NCBI GenBank assembly: GCA_013399855.1
Contig: VXAY01002820.1
Span: 28,873 to 92,872, forward strand
Source: Oxyruncus cristatus
Taxonomy: Eukaryota > Chordata > Aves > Passeriformes > Cotingidae
Direction of reading: 5' to 3'
DNA: 64,000 nt
A model generated the notes under the pieces. The model did not search any database. It was not told the DNA's origin and saw only the letters and a list, made by a program, of their open reading frames with translations. A program made the position numbers and the translations under genes. Position 1 is the first letter of the stretch. The number at the start of each line of letters is the position of its first letter. This document shows, piece by piece, positions 63,248-64,000 of this stretch.

Positions 63248-64000
63248 TGTCGTGGGTTTATTCTGGTTTTTTCAAACCTTTTACACAATTTCTATAAGAT
63301 GAGAGTTTTATACAGACAAAAGAGACTTGACGTGGGGGAATAATATTAAATTTATTACTAGCAGGATAAAAACTAAAGAATAATACATACAACAATTCTA
63401 ACTAGGTTTTCTTATGAAGAAAATTTTATGTATTTACAAAATTACACTGTGGAAGAAAATTTGATATATTTATAAAATTATCCCTCCCATCTGTATCAGT
63501 CTAGGAGGAGAAAAGTCTCTTCTCTACTTTCAAGGTTACAGTTCCTCTAAATCAAATTTGCAGCACTTGAAAGTTTTCTTCTAGGGCGACAGTTCTGATC
63601 AGCAATAGCTAGAAATCTCTCTTTCTCTCTGCTGCACGTTGACCTCAGGACTGGCCCTGCTCCTCCCTGCTGGGCCAGGACCAGAGGCTGGGGGGTACTT
63701 GGGCCTAGTGAGTTCCTCCAAGGGAGACAGCCTTGGATGACTTTCTCCAGCGTGAGTCTACCCTCGGACAACAGTTTCTTCCACACTCTGCTGTCCTTTA
63801 GGGTCACAAGTGAATTACACCAGCATAAATCCCTCACTGGGATCACATGTCCTACCCGGGACACTTACTCCAGTGTAGGTTTCTCTCTCCAAGGGCCACA
63901 GGTCTCCAGCAAGACTCTGTTTTATCCTAGGCCTCCCACAGAGTTACAGCTTCCACCATGCACTCCACTGGTCTGGGACAGGCTCTTTTATGAGCTGCAA
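63248..64000. mobile_element. Endogenous retrovirus LTR, partial (runs off the window)
   Basis: The element begins with TGTCGTGGGTTTA at 63248 and continues to the window end. Its right half contains several imperfect, spaced copies of a CTCCAGYGTGRGTCT-like motif (63745, 63819, 63868, 63904), each followed by a tract ending in a GGG(Y)CACAGG-type sequence. Such degenerate internal repeats are typical of a widespread group of avian LTRs. A minus-strand open frame of 105 codons (63547-63864) lies inside it and is not a gene. No retroviral protein frame is visible within the window. Family and orientation cannot be fixed without the other end. Confidence 0.65.

Noticed and set aside
63547..63864. 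Minus-strand open frame of 105 codons
   Set aside because: It lies within the LTR-type element, has no retroviral or cellular domain and crosses the degenerate LTR subrepeats.

Overview
The window looks like noncoding and intronic DNA from a bird genome. The base composition is AT-rich, there are several 5'-truncated CR1 LINEs with the ATTCTATG-type 3' tail, and there are two LTR-type endogenous retrovirus remnants of kinds common in birds. No species can be named from this sequence. There are no rRNA or tRNA genes, CRISPR arrays or operons, and nothing bacterial.

The only gene I recognise is CALD1 (caldesmon), on the + strand. Two separate first coding exons are visible. The first (coding part 15850-15920) begins MDDFERRRELRRQ and is the N-terminus shared by smooth-muscle (gizzard-type) h-caldesmon and one class of l-caldesmon. 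The second (coding part 54826-54872) begins MISRSYCRQ and fits the short alternative N-terminus of non-muscle (brain-type) l-caldesmon. Both have an in-frame stop just upstream of the ATG, both end at a good GT donor, and both break after the second base of a codon. Either can therefore be joined to the same downstream exon, which lies beyond the window. The window is thus the 5' end of CALD1, with about 39 kb between the alternative start exons and at least 9 kb of further intron.

Region by region. 1-14.7 kb: noncoding 5' flank or upstream intron, with one CR1 copy (9.4-9.7 kb), a perfect CArG box (12.9 kb) and an AT-rich perfect hairpin (13.0 kb). 14.7-15.9 kb: candidate smooth-muscle promoter (TATAAA plus near-CArG motifs), a long polypyrimidine tract, then the MDDF exon. 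15.9-54.7 kb: large intron with CR1 remnants (26.3, 40.9-41.6, 46.4-46.6 and 50.2 kb), a solo-LTR-like element (35.8-36.4 kb), a spaced direct duplication (28.9 and 29.7 kb), a CArG box inside a palindrome (20.7 kb) and a MEF2-type site (34.5 kb). 54.7-54.9 kb: the brain-type first coding exon. 54.9-63.2 kb: intron with a perfect CArG box and an MCAT motif at 56.6-56.7 kb. 63.2 kb to the end: start of a second LTR element that runs off the window.

Caldesmon is an actin-, tropomyosin-, myosin- and calmodulin-binding protein, and SRF/myocardin control of its smooth-muscle expression is established. The three perfect CArG boxes are therefore reasonable regulatory candidates, but their function here is inference. 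I found no evidence of a previously undescribed system. The most informative content is the alternative-promoter architecture and its possible cis-elements.
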